Origin: Chloroflexota bacterium
GTDB taxonomy: Bacteria > Chloroflexota > Anaerolineae > UBA3071
Assembly (NCBI GenBank): GCA_014383605.1
Contig: JACNHM010000504.1
Span: 1-12,174, forward strand
Direction of reading: 5' to 3'
DNA: 12,174 bases
Position 1 is the stretch's first letter. Each line of letters begins with the position of its first letter. A program made the position numbers and the translations under genes. Shown piece after piece: positions 1 to 6,538 of the stretch. The notes below the pieces were generated by a model, which saw only the letters and a program-made list of their open reading frames with translations, had not been told where the DNA came from and ran no database searches.

Positions 1-291
1 ACGGGCATCGACGCGCTGCATCTGGCGCCGGAGATTGACATCGGCGAGGCTAAGCAGCGCGTCGGCGACCGGCTGTGCCTCATCGGCAACATGCACCAGT
101 TGCAGACCCTGCTTCACGGCACACCGCAGGAAGTCGAAGCGGAGTGCCGGGAGATGATCTCCAAGGCTGGCCCCGGCGGCGGCTACATGCTCAGCGCTTC
201 CGGCTGCCTGAGCGAGGGCACGCCCTTGGAGAACATCGAGGCCATGGTGCGGGCGGCGGAGAGGTACGGCCGCTATCCCCTCTCGTTGTAA
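1..291 (+). CDS. Uroporphyrinogen decarboxylase (URO-D)-like protein, C-terminal fragment
   Basis: The reading frame is open from the first base of the window to the TAA at 289-291, giving the last 96 residues of a larger protein. The visible part follows the URO-D family C-terminus: an 'IDIGEAKQRVGDRLCLIGN' segment (beta strand plus the Gly-Asn turn), then the 'GTPQEVEAE' helix, the Gly-rich 'GPGGGYMLS' strand and the closing 'PLENIEAMV' helix. The family includes heme-pathway HemE and many methyltransferase-like relatives of unknown substrate. The fragment lies 13 bp upstream of a zinc dehydrogenase and lacks heme-gene neighbours, so a catabolic URO-D-like paralogue is more likely than HemE. 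That functional choice is inference. The N-terminal catalytic part is outside the window. Confidence 0.85.
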   Translation, partial: TGIDALHLAPEIDIGEAKQRVGDRLCLIGNMHQLQTLLHGTPQEVEAECREMISKAGPGGGYMLSASGCLSEGTPLENIEAMVRAAERYGRYPLSL

Positions 292-304
292 ACCTGGAGA
301 GAGC

Positions 305-1351
305 GTGCGCATGCTTCCCGAGACGATGCGTGGTGTGGTGTACCTGGAACCCGGAGTGCTGGAACTGCGCCAGGTGCCTGTTCCAGCCATCGGCCCGGAC
401 GATATTCTGGTGCGGGTGCGCGTGGCGCTGACTTGCGGCACCGACGTCAAAACCTACCGTCGGGGCCATCCCAAGATCCCGCCGCCGACGCTGTTCGGCC
501 ACGAGTTTGCCGGTGATGTGCTAGCCGTCGGCGCGGCGGTGCGGGAGTTCGAGCCGGGCATGCGCGTCGTGGCCGGCAACTCGGCGCCCTGCAATCTCTG
601 TTTCTACTGCAAGCACGGCCAGCAGAACCTGTGCGATCACCTGGTCATCAATCTCGGGGCCTTCGCCGAGTTCGTCCGGGTGCCTGGGCCCATCGTGCGC
701 CAGAACACCTACCGCATCCCGGATCCGCTCCCCTACCGGCACGCCGCGCTGATGGAACCGCTGGCCTGCGTCGTGCATGGGCAAGACCTGGTGCGCATTC
801 GGCCGGGCGAGACGGTGATCGTCATCGGGGCGGGGGGCCCCATCGGGCTGATGCACCTGCAGTTGGCGCTGCGCCAGGGGGCCGCGCAGGTGATCGCCGT
901 GGACCTCCAAGACGAGCGACTGGCGGTGGCTCAGCAGCTTGGCGCCACGTGCATCGTCAACCCCGAGCGTGAGGACCCGGTCGCCGTGGCGCGTGAGCTG
1001 ACCGACGGCCGCGGCGCCGATGTGGCCATCGAGAGTGCCGGCGCCAAGGCCGCCTGGCTGACGGCGGTCGCCGCTGTGCGCAAGGGCGGGCGAGTACTGT
1101 GGTTTGGTGGTCTGCCCAGTGGCACTCAGGTCGAGGTGGATGCCGTCCGCGTGCATTACGACGAACTGACGCTGATCGGCCCCTACCACCTCACGCCGCG
1201 GGACTGCTTCCGGGCGCTGCGGTTGATCGAGGCCGGCGTCATAGACGCCGACGCATTGGTCACGCACGAGCTGCCGCTGGAGCGGCTGGAGGAAGCCTTG
1301 CAGATGATGATGGATGGCCGCTGTGTCAAAACGGCGATCCTGCCGGGCTAG
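305..1351 (+). CDS. Zinc-dependent medium-chain alcohol/polyol dehydrogenase (first of pair)
   Basis: A 348-residue cytosolic MDR-superfamily oxidoreductase, expected to oxidise a secondary alcohol or polyol with NAD. Counted from the GTG at 305, the catalytic zinc ligands are Cys44, His66 and Glu67 (in 'GHEFAG'), and Glu151 lies in 'MEPLACVVHG'. The four structural-zinc cysteines are Cys96, Cys99, Cys102 and Cys110. The Rossmann motif 'GAGGPIG' covers residues 175-181. Asp200 at the end of the second strand favours NAD over NADP. GGAG at 296-299 lies 5 nt before GTG 305 and 11 nt before an alternative ATG at 311, so the start could be either. It follows the URO-D-like gene by 13 bp and precedes a second dehydrogenase by 13 bp, which suggests one operon. 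The family resembles sorbitol/threonine dehydrogenases; the exact substrate is not readable from the sequence. Confidence 0.92.
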   Translation: MRMLPETMRGVVYLEPGVLELRQVPVPAIGPDDILVRVRVALTCGTDVKTYRRGHPKIPPPTLFGHEFAGDVLAVGAAVREFEPGMRVVAGNSAPCNLCFYCKHGQQNLCDHLVINLGAFAEFVRVPGPIVRQNTYRIPDPLPYRHAALMEPLACVVHGQDLVRIRPGETVIVIGAGGPIGLMHLQLALRQGAAQVIAVDLQDERLAVAQQLGATCIVNPEREDPVAVARELTDGRGADVAIESAGAKAAWLTAVAAVRKGGRVLWFGGLPSGTQVEVDAVRVHYDELTLIGPYHLTPRDCFRALRLIEAGVIDADALVTHELPLERLEEALQMMMDGRCVKTAILPG

Positions 1352-1364
1352 TGGAGAAGAGCCA

Positions 1365-2411
1365 GTGACCGAGATGATGAACGTCGCCGTCTACTACAGC
1401 AATCGGGACGTGCGGCTGGAGGAGCGCCCGATACCGCAGATCGGCCCTGGCGAGTTACTGGTCAAGATCGAGGCCTGCGGGCTGTGCGGCGGCGACACCA
1501 TGGAGTGGTACCTGGCCCACAAGGCCCCGGTCATTCTGGGCCACGAGCCTGCCGGCATCGTCGCTGAGGTCGGCGAGGGGGTTGAGAAGTTCAAAGAAGG
1601 CGACCGCGTCTACGTGCATCACCACGTGGGCTGCATGGTCTGCCACTACTGCCGGCGCGGCGACTATACGATGTGCGAACACTTCACGCAGGTGCACCTC
1701 GATCCGGGCGGCTTCGCCGAAGTCGTGCGGGTGCCGGCCGAGTTGGTGCGGCTGGACACACACCGTCTGCCCGATAGCGTCTCCTTCGAGGAAGGCACGC
1801 TCATCGAGCCGCTGGCCTGCGTGCTCAAGGGGATCAAGGTGGCGGGCATCCAGCCGGGCGACACCGTGGCGGTGATTGGCACAGGCCTGATGGGCCTGGC
1901 CTTTGTCCAGTTTGCCCGCCTGTGGGGCGCGGCGAAGATCATCGCCTTCGACTTCTCGGACTGGCGGCTGGAGAAGGCACGGAGGCTGGGGGCCGATCAC
2001 ACCATCAACCCCAAAGCGGAGGATGGCAAGGCAAGGCTCTTCGAACTGAACGACGGCCGTGGAGCCGACTCAGTCATCGTGACGCCGCACCAAGTGGCGC
2101 CAGTGGAGTTCGGCTTGAGTCTGGCGGGCAAGGGAGCAACGGTGCATGTGTTCGCCCCGCCACCGCCCGATACCGAACTCAAACTGAACCTCAACGATTT
2201 CTTCTTCCGACAACTCACGCTGACGACCACCTATTCCACGACGCACATTGAGACCCGTCAGGTGCTGGGCTTTTTGGCCAGTGGCCGCATCGCCACGCAG
2301 GAGTTGATCACCCATCGCTTCGGGCTGGATCGGGTGGCCGATGCGATCGAGTTGCTGCAACAAGCAGGCGAATCCCTGAAAATCGTCATTATCACAACGT
2401 CACAACCTTGA
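1365..2411 (+). CDS. Zinc-dependent medium-chain alcohol/polyol dehydrogenase (second of pair)
   Basis: A second MDR zinc dehydrogenase, 348 residues from the GTG at 1365. That start is chosen because GGAG at 1353-1356 lies 8 nt upstream; the open frame continues back to 1314, but that part overlaps the preceding gene. Catalytic zinc residues are Cys41, His60 and Glu61 ('LGHEPAG'), with Glu148 in 'IEPLACV'. Structural-zinc cysteines are Cys90, Cys93, Cys96 and Cys104, within 'GCMVCHYCRRG'. The nucleotide motif 'GTGLMG' is at 172-177, and Asp196 suggests NAD. It shares architecture with the upstream gene, but the substrate-pocket regions differ clearly, so two successive or alternative alcohol oxidations are plausible (inference). 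The TGA stop at 2409-2411 overlaps the left copy of the direct repeat that flanks the downstream MITE-like element. Confidence 0.92.
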   Translation: MTEMMNVAVYYSNRDVRLEERPIPQIGPGELLVKIEACGLCGGDTMEWYLAHKAPVILGHEPAGIVAEVGEGVEKFKEGDRVYVHHHVGCMVCHYCRRGDYTMCEHFTQVHLDPGGFAEVVRVPAELVRLDTHRLPDSVSFEEGTLIEPLACVLKGIKVAGIQPGDTVAVIGTGLMGLAFVQFARLWGAAKIIAFDFSDWRLEKARRLGADHTINPKAEDGKARLFELNDGRGADSVIVTPHQVAPVEFGLSLAGKGATVHVFAPPPPDTELKLNLNDFFFRQLTLTTTYSTTHIETRQVLGFLASGRIATQELITHRFGLDRVADAIELLQQAGESLKIVIITTSQP

Positions 2412-2581
2412 CGACTGAATTCAGTACCGAACACTTATTGCCGAACGCCTGGATCTTCATCACGAATAGCACGAATATGCAAATTTCACGAATGCTTTCC
2501 ATGAACCTCAGCGCAATTTGTGGACTCTGTCCATTCGTGGCATTCGTGTTCAAGAACTGTCCGGTAGTGAGACGACTGAAT
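2410..2581. mobile_element. MITE-like element with 20-bp imperfect TIRs and 11-bp flanking direct repeats
   Basis: The 11-mer GACGACTGAAT occurs at 2410-2420 and again at 2571-2581, in the form of a target-site duplication. Immediately inside lie terminal inverted repeats: 2421-2440 (TCAGTACCGAACACTTATTG) matches the reverse complement of 2551-2570 at 16 of 20 positions, with the consensus TCASTACCGRACASTTMTTG. The 150-bp interior has no gene. It carries three CACGAAT copies (2461, 2470, 2487) facing two ATTCGTG copies (2533, 2542), forming a subterminal hairpin-capable structure. The size, TIRs and duplication fit a non-autonomous transposon mobilised in trans. Target duplications of about 9-12 bp are known in the IS4 group, but I cannot assign a family. 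Removing the element and one repeat copy would leave about 30 bp between the flanking genes. Confidence 0.7.
2461..2548. repeat. CACGAAT / ATTCGTG inverted heptamer repeats inside the MITE-like element
   Basis: CACGAAT appears at 2461-2467, 2470-2476 and 2487-2493, and its reverse complement ATTCGTG at 2533-2539 and 2542-2548. On both sides two heptamers are spaced with a 9-bp period. The 16-mer at 2461-2476 matches the reverse complement of 2533-2548 at 14 of 16 positions, giving a long stem with a 56-nt loop region. Its position within the terminal repeats suggests it belongs to the mobile element, but it could be an older dispersed repeat captured by it. Confidence 0.75.
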
Positions 2582-2602
2582 AGAACTGTGTTAGGATGAA
2601 AC

Positions 2603-4048
2603 ATGGACAGGCTGAAAGTAGGTTTGATCGGGGCATCCTTCCCCAACTTCGCGGCAGAGCGGTACGGCATCTACCCGCGGGCAATAGCGACACTGGAGGA
2701 ACTGGCCACTGAATGGGATTTCGACCTGGCCACAGTAGCGGAACCCGTTCAGACCGCCGAGCAGGCCGAGACGGCCCAGCGACAACTGGAGGACGCTGGC
2801 GCTGACTTCGTCCTCGTGCAAGCGAGTTCCTTCGCCATGGGCGATGTCATCCTTCCGGTGGCGCGGATGGACGTTCCCCTGGGCCTATGGGCCGTGCCGG
2901 AGCCTTCCCTGGACGGAGAGATCCCGCTCAACTCGTTCACCGGATTCAACATGTTCGCCAGCATCGTCCGGCTGACTCTCCCAGAGCGACGCTTCCCATT
3001 CAAGTGGTTCTACGGCGAACCCGACGACGACCGGTTCCGCCGCCGCCTGCGGCTGACCGTGCAAGCGCTGACCACCCTGAAGCGACTGCGCCAAACTCGC
3101 ATTGCCCTGATAGGCGACATTGCGCCGACTTTCTACAACCTCACTTACAATGCCGACACCATCGCGGCGCGCCTGGGAGTGCGCGTAGAGCAGCGGTCGT
3201 TGGACGAGGTCTTCGAGAGAGTACCTCAGTATCAGGAACCGCAGGTGTCAGCCCTCGTGACCGAGATGGCGGGGCGAGCGGCCGACGTGGCAGTGAGCAG
3301 AGACTGGCTGGAACTCACCGGCCGTGTCGCCCTGGCGATTCGTGACCTGGCCGATCAAGGGAGCTACAGTGCGCTGGCTTTGCGTTGCTTTCCCGAGTTC
3401 CAGAGCGAGTTGGGCGGCTTCGGCCCATGTGCTGCAGTGAGTTGGCTGAATGACACAGGCCTGGTGACCTCGTGTGAAGGCGACGTGCTCGGTGCGGTCA
3501 GCATGCTCGCCCTCCACTTCCTCAGCGACGAACCCACGACCTTGCTGGACCTGGTGGCCATTATGGAGATGGAAGGACAAGCTCTGGTCCAGTTCTGGCA
3601 TTGCGGCCCCACTGCGGCGAGCCTGGCCGGCGAGGCTGGTCTGCGGCTCATCTATCATCCCACACTGGACCGAGCCAGCCCGCCCGACAAACCGCCCAGC
3701 GGGGCCGCATCCGACCTGGTTCTGGCCCCAGGCCCGGCCACGATCATGCGCTTCAGCTCGGGCACTGACCGTGCATTCCTGATGACAGGCGACATCGTGG
3801 AAGGCCCCACGAGAGGCTATGACGGCAGCCGCGGCTGGCTGAGCAACCTACGCATCAATGGCGAGCCAGCGACCATCCCGGACCTCATGGAGACGATGGC
3901 TTACCACGGCCTGCCCCACCACTACCCGCTGGCTCTGGGCGAGTGGAGCGCTGCGCTGCGCGAGTTGGCTGCCTGGGCAGGGATAGACATCTTGGAGAGA
4001 ATACCTTACCAGGACCATCTGGTTTCGCCGCTGCTGCCATCTGAGTGA
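2603..4048 (+). CDS. L-fucose/L-arabinose isomerase-fold protein, uncharacterised subfamily
   Basis: A 481-residue cytosolic protein resembling the FucI/AraA isomerase superfamily, which interconverts aldoses and ketoses using a divalent metal. The N-terminal half opens with a 'KVGLIGASFPNF' strand-loop and has the two Rossmann-like layers of the family, including 'TRIALIGDIAPTFYN' near residues 168-182. Candidate metal ligands are in the C-terminal half: Glu265 ('RCFPEF'), Glu292 ('SCEGDVLGA'), His333 ('WHCG') and His435/439/440 ('HGLPHHY'). The 27-residue gap between the two glutamates equals that of AraA Glu306/Glu333, as I recall it. Overall similarity to classical AraA or FucI is low, so the substrate could be an unusual sugar, and a non-isomerase role cannot be excluded. 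A weak AGGA at 2593-2596 precedes the ATG. The gene was probably cotranscribed with the dehydrogenases before the MITE-like insertion. Confidence 0.8.
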   Translation: MDRLKVGLIGASFPNFAAERYGIYPRAIATLEELATEWDFDLATVAEPVQTAEQAETAQRQLEDAGADFVLVQASSFAMGDVILPVARMDVPLGLWAVPEPSLDGEIPLNSFTGFNMFASIVRLTLPERRFPFKWFYGEPDDDRFRRRLRLTVQALTTLKRLRQTRIALIGDIAPTFYNLTYNADTIAARLGVRVEQRSLDEVFERVPQYQEPQVSALVTEMAGRAADVAVSRDWLELTGRVALAIRDLADQGSYSALALRCFPEFQSELGGFGPCAAVSWLNDTGLVTSCEGDVLGAVSMLALHFLSDEPTTLLDLVAIMEMEGQALVQFWHCGPTAASLAGEAGLRLIYHPTLDRASPPDKPPSGAASDLVLAPGPATIMRFSSGTDRAFLMTGDIVEGPTRGYDGSRGWLSNLRINGEPATIPDLMETMAYHGLPHHYPLALGEWSAALRELAAWAGIDILERIPYQDHLVSPLLPSE

Positions 4049-4113
4049 AGGGGGGTGATCTATGTCGGATGACTGAAGTGAGTGTAGATAGGAATGTTAA
4101 TGGTCAGTCGTAA
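4048..4113 (+). promoter_or_regulatory. Near-consensus Shine-Dalgarno with truncated/very short ORFs (relic or leader)
   Basis: The sequence AAGGGGGGTGATC at 4048-4060 pairs almost completely with the 16S rRNA 3' end. An ATG at 4062 sits 6 nt after its G-run, but the frame stops after four codons (M-S-D-D). A second ATG at 4069 gives a 14-codon frame, MTEVSVDRNVNGQS, ending in TAA at 4111-4113. Such a strong site without a real gene suggests either the surviving start of a deleted gene or a leader peptide. It lies directly at the stop codon of the isomerase-like gene. Neither peptide resembles anything I know. Confidence 0.35.
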
Positions 4114-4303
4114 TGTCAGATTCAGCAGACCACGATTTGCTCTCGCCGGACTGCCAAGACTTCGGCGAGGACTTCGGCTGAGCTTGGTTGAAGCCCTCAG
4201 TCGAGCCGTCCGGCAAAAAGACAGCGGACGTGGCCGTCCGCTGTGAGCCTCTGTGATCTACTGAGATTGGACACCTACTGCAAACCCTTAAGGAGGGAAA
4301 GAA
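4049..4303. other. 255-bp structured intergenic region before the importer genes
   Basis: No convincing gene is present. In order it holds: an almost ideal Shine-Dalgarno sequence (4048-4060) with very short reading frames; a weak inverted pair, ATGACTGA at 4069-4076 with TCAGTCGT at 4104-4111; an imperfect direct repeat of GACTTCGGC (4158-4166 and 4170-4178); a stem closing 4145-4151 (GCCGGAC) with 4208-4214 (GTCCGGC); and a perfect 10-bp hairpin (4221-4244). It ends in the strong ribosome-binding site of the binding-protein gene. The long separation and paired segments suggest the importer promoter and an mRNA leader lie here, but no -35/-10 pair stands out and no known riboswitch class matches by eye. 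Confidence 0.6.
4221..4244. terminator. Perfect 10-bp hairpin; terminator-like only on the minus strand
   Basis: ACAGCGGACG (4221-4230) and CGTCCGCTGT (4235-4244) are exact reverse complements around a TGGC loop. On the + strand no T-run follows (GAGCCT comes next). The bases before the stem are CAAAAAG, so a leftward transcript would have the hairpin followed by a five-U tract, a classic intrinsic terminator for the minus strand. No minus-strand gene is visible here. In the + direction it may instead act as an attenuator, an mRNA-stabilising or boundary hairpin. Confidence 0.5.
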
Positions 4304-5587
4304 ATGACTCGCAAACTGTTTGCTCTGCTGGGCCTATTGATGGTTGTGATTCTGGTGCTTGGTGCCTGTGCTCCTGCCGCGCCAGCGCCGACTGAGCCAC
4401 CAGCGCCAGCAGCAGAGGAGAAAGAGTCCCTGGGTCTGTCCGGTGCACTGGCGGACATGACCTGGGACGAGATCGTGGCTGCTGCCGATGGCCAGGAAGT
4501 CAACTACTGGATGTGGGGCGGCAACGACCGCATCAACGTCTGGGTGAACGGCTGGCTAGCCGACCAGCTCAAGGAGAAGTACAACATCACTCTGAATCAG
4601 GTGCCGGTTGCTGGCGCCCCTGACTTCATCAACCAGGTGCTGGGCGAGAAGGAGGCCGGTCAGGACACCGACGGCGCGGTGGATATAATGTGGATCAATG
4701 GCGAGAACTTCCGCACCATGAAGGAGGCCGATCTGCTCTACGGCCCATGGGCGGAACAGGTCCCTAGCAGTCAGTACGTCAATTGGGATGACGCCAGCGT
4801 GGCCTACGACTTCGGGTATCCCGTCGAGGGGTACGAGTTGCCCTACTGGAAGGCCCAGGTGGTGATAGGCTACGATACCGCCAAGCTCCCCGAGCCGCCC
4901 AGGACTATGGAGGCGCTGATTCAATGGATAAGGGACAACCCGGGCAAGTTCACTTACCCCGCGCCGCCCGATTTCACCGGCAGCGTCTGGGTCCGTCACA
5001 TGTGCTACTATGCCACTGGCGGCCATGAGCAGTTCCTGGGTGACTTTGACCAGGCGCTGTTCGATGAGAAATTCCCCGCCTGCTGGGAGCTGTTGAACGA
5101 GATCGAGCCCTACCTGTGGCGTAAGGGGGAGACCTACCCAGAAACTAATACTGCCCTGTATGAGCTCTTTGGCCAGGGGGAGGTCTGGTTCGAGATGGCC
5201 TACGGGGTGGGCGACGTTCGAGCGAAGATCGATTCGGGCAAGTATCCGGAGACGACCCACACCTACGTCCTCGAAGAAGGCACCATAGCCAACACCAACT
5301 ACACTGCCATAGCCTACAACTCCCCGCACAAGGCGGCGGCGGTAGTTGCGGCCAACTTTATGGCCTCGCCAGAGGCCCAGTATAGCGCGCTTGACGCCGG
5401 TCACGGCATGCTCTCCCTGGACCCCGGCCTCTTGCCTGAGGAATGGCGGGAGAAGTTCGAGACATACCCGTTTGGCCCCGCCGTCGTGCCCTTGGATGTC
5501 TTGGCTGAGCATCGCCTGCCCGAGCTGCAATCTGGCTGGTTGATCGCCATTGAGGATGGCTGGCGAGAGAACGTCCTAGAGGAATAG
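4304..5587 (+). CDS. ABC transporter substrate-binding lipoprotein, YnjB-like (COG4134 type)
   Basis: A 427-residue secreted lipoprotein that captures the solute and delivers it to the permeases encoded downstream. The signal peptide has Arg3-Lys4, a hydrophobic core at 5-19 and the lipobox Leu19-Gly20-Ala21-Cys22, followed by an Ala/Pro/Thr/Glu linker to about residue 40. The mature part carries segments I recognise from the YnjB family rather than from ordinary sugar-binding proteins: 'NYWMWGGND' (67-75), 'WINGENF' (130-136), 'PVEGYELPYWKAQ' (173-185) and 'YPAPPDFTGS' (218-227). The ligand of YnjB itself is not firmly known, so none is assigned here. The start is fixed by AAGGAGG at 4290-4296, 7 nt before ATG; this is the strongest ribosome site of the importer and fits high expression. 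A stem-loop separates it from the first permease gene. Confidence 0.9.
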   Translation: MTRKLFALLGLLMVVILVLGACAPAAPAPTEPPAPAAEEKESLGLSGALADMTWDEIVAAADGQEVNYWMWGGNDRINVWVNGWLADQLKEKYNITLNQVPVAGAPDFINQVLGEKEAGQDTDGAVDIMWINGENFRTMKEADLLYGPWAEQVPSSQYVNWDDASVAYDFGYPVEGYELPYWKAQVVIGYDTAKLPEPPRTMEALIQWIRDNPGKFTYPAPPDFTGSVWVRHMCYYATGGHEQFLGDFDQALFDEKFPACWELLNEIEPYLWRKGETYPETNTALYELFGQGEVWFEMAYGVGDVRAKIDSGKYPETTHTYVLEEGTIANTNYTAIAYNSPHKAAAVVAANFMASPEAQYSALDAGHGMLSLDPGLLPEEWREKFETYPFGPAVVPLDVLAEHRLPELQSGWLIAIEDGWRENVLEE

Positions 5588-5602
5588 GACATCGGTTTCG
5601 AA

Positions 5603-5628
5603 GGGGGAGGAGGTTCCCCTCCTCCCCC
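5603..5628 (+). terminator. GC-rich 11-bp intercistronic hairpin (attenuating or mRNA-stabilising)
   Basis: GGGGGAGGAGG (5603-5613) and CCTCCTCCCCC (5618-5628) pair perfectly around a TTCC loop. It starts 15 bp after the binding-protein stop and ends 24 bp before the permease start. No U-run follows, so full intrinsic termination is unlikely. Hairpins at this position in importer operons commonly protect the upstream binding-protein mRNA or lower downstream expression, which would give more binding protein than permease. That role is inferred from position. Confidence 0.65.
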
Positions 5629-5652
5629 AATCCACACTTCGGGAGATGATTT

Positions 5653-6525
5653 ATGATCGGTGACTGGCGTGAGCGACTGCGCATCCCGGTGATGTTGATG
5701 CCGGCGATGGCTGTCGTCATTGTTCTGTTTATGGGCGGCCTGGTCATGGGGCTGATGCAGAGCTTCGAGTATATGCCTGTCATTGGGAAGAATGACTTCA
5801 CCGTTCAAGCCTACGTCAACATCTTCACTGACAGGACCTTCCTGCGATCACTCGGGCTCACCTGCTGGATTGGATTTGCTTCGACTATCCTTTCTACCAT
5901 TCTGGCTATCGTCTGCGCGCTGGTGCTGCGGCAAGATCTGCCTGGCAAGCGTTTCGTAACCTTCGTCTTCCAATTGAACGTGCCCATCCCTCACGTCGTG
6001 GGAGCCATTGCGGTGATGTTCCTTTTCACCCAGAGTGGCTTGCTAGCGCGAATTGGATACCTGATGAAGCTCATCTCTGAACCTGCTGACTTCCCGGCTC
6101 TAGTTTACGATAAGCGCGCCATCGGCATCATCCTGGAGTACCTGTGGAAGGCGACACCTTTCACCGGCATTATCGTTCTGGCCGTGCTCCAGTCCATCGG
6201 CGAGGATTACGAGGACCTGGCCCGCACACTGGGGGCCAACGCCTGGCAACGGTTCCGCTACGTGGTGCTTCCGCTTATCATGCCAGGCGTGCTGCGTTCC
6301 TCAGTCCTGGTCTTCGCTTTTACCTTCGGGGCGTTTGAAGTCCCCTACCTGCTGGGACAGACCTTCCCCACGGCGCTGCCGGTTCTGTCCTATCTCCTCT
6401 ATCACGACGTTGACCTCAATGCTCGTCCCGAAGCGATGGCTATGAGCATGATCATCGCAGGCCTCATTACCGTATTAATCCTCATCTACATGAAGCTGAC
6501 CGAGACCTATGTGCGCACAGACTGA
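5653..6525 (+). CDS. ABC transporter permease (first inner-membrane subunit)
   Basis: A 290-residue integral membrane protein forming half of the import channel. Hydrophobic segments fall at about residues 12-36, 66-92, 102-127, 156-181, 213-235 and 260-282, giving six helices. The cytoplasmic coupling (EAA) loop that contacts the ATPase is clear at about 184-212, 'EDYEDLARTLGANAW' followed by 'LPLIMPG'. GGGAG at 5641-5645 lies 7 nt before the ATG. In the E. coli YnjBCD system the corresponding permease YnjC is, from memory, one long polypeptide with two such domains; here the domains are separate genes. The protein ends within the ribosome-binding region of the next permease gene, which suggests coupled translation. 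Confidence 0.92.
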   Translation: MIGDWRERLRIPVMLMPAMAVVIVLFMGGLVMGLMQSFEYMPVIGKNDFTVQAYVNIFTDRTFLRSLGLTCWIGFASTILSTILAIVCALVLRQDLPGKRFVTFVFQLNVPIPHVVGAIAVMFLFTQSGLLARIGYLMKLISEPADFPALVYDKRAIGIILEYLWKATPFTGIIVLAVLQSIGEDYEDLARTLGANAWQRFRYVVLPLIMPGVLRSSVLVFAFTFGAFEVPYLLGQTFPTALPVLSYLLYHDVDLNARPEAMAMSMIIAGLITVLILIYMKLTETYVRTD

Positions 6526-6530
6526 GGTGG
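6524..6530 (+). promoter_or_regulatory. Ribosome-binding site deciding the second permease start
   Basis: GAGGTGG at 6524-6530 overlaps the TGA stop of the first permease (6523-6525) and lies 8 nt before ATG 6539. The earlier in-frame ATG at 6509, inside the first permease gene, has no comparable site. The second permease is therefore taken to start at 6539. Confidence 0.7.
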
Positions 6531-6538
6531 ATATTCCA

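Noticed and set aside
1314..1364. Earlier ATG start for the second zinc dehydrogenase
   Set aside because: It would overlap the first dehydrogenase by 38 bp and add a basic tail absent from the family; GTG 1365 has a well-placed GGAG.
4556..5530. Open frame of 324 codons on the minus strand
   Set aside because: It is antisense to the binding-protein gene, with no domain and no ribosome site.
5603..5628. Full Rho-independent terminator
   Set aside because: No U-run follows the stem, and the downstream permease genes need transcription from upstream, so attenuation or stabilisation is more likely.
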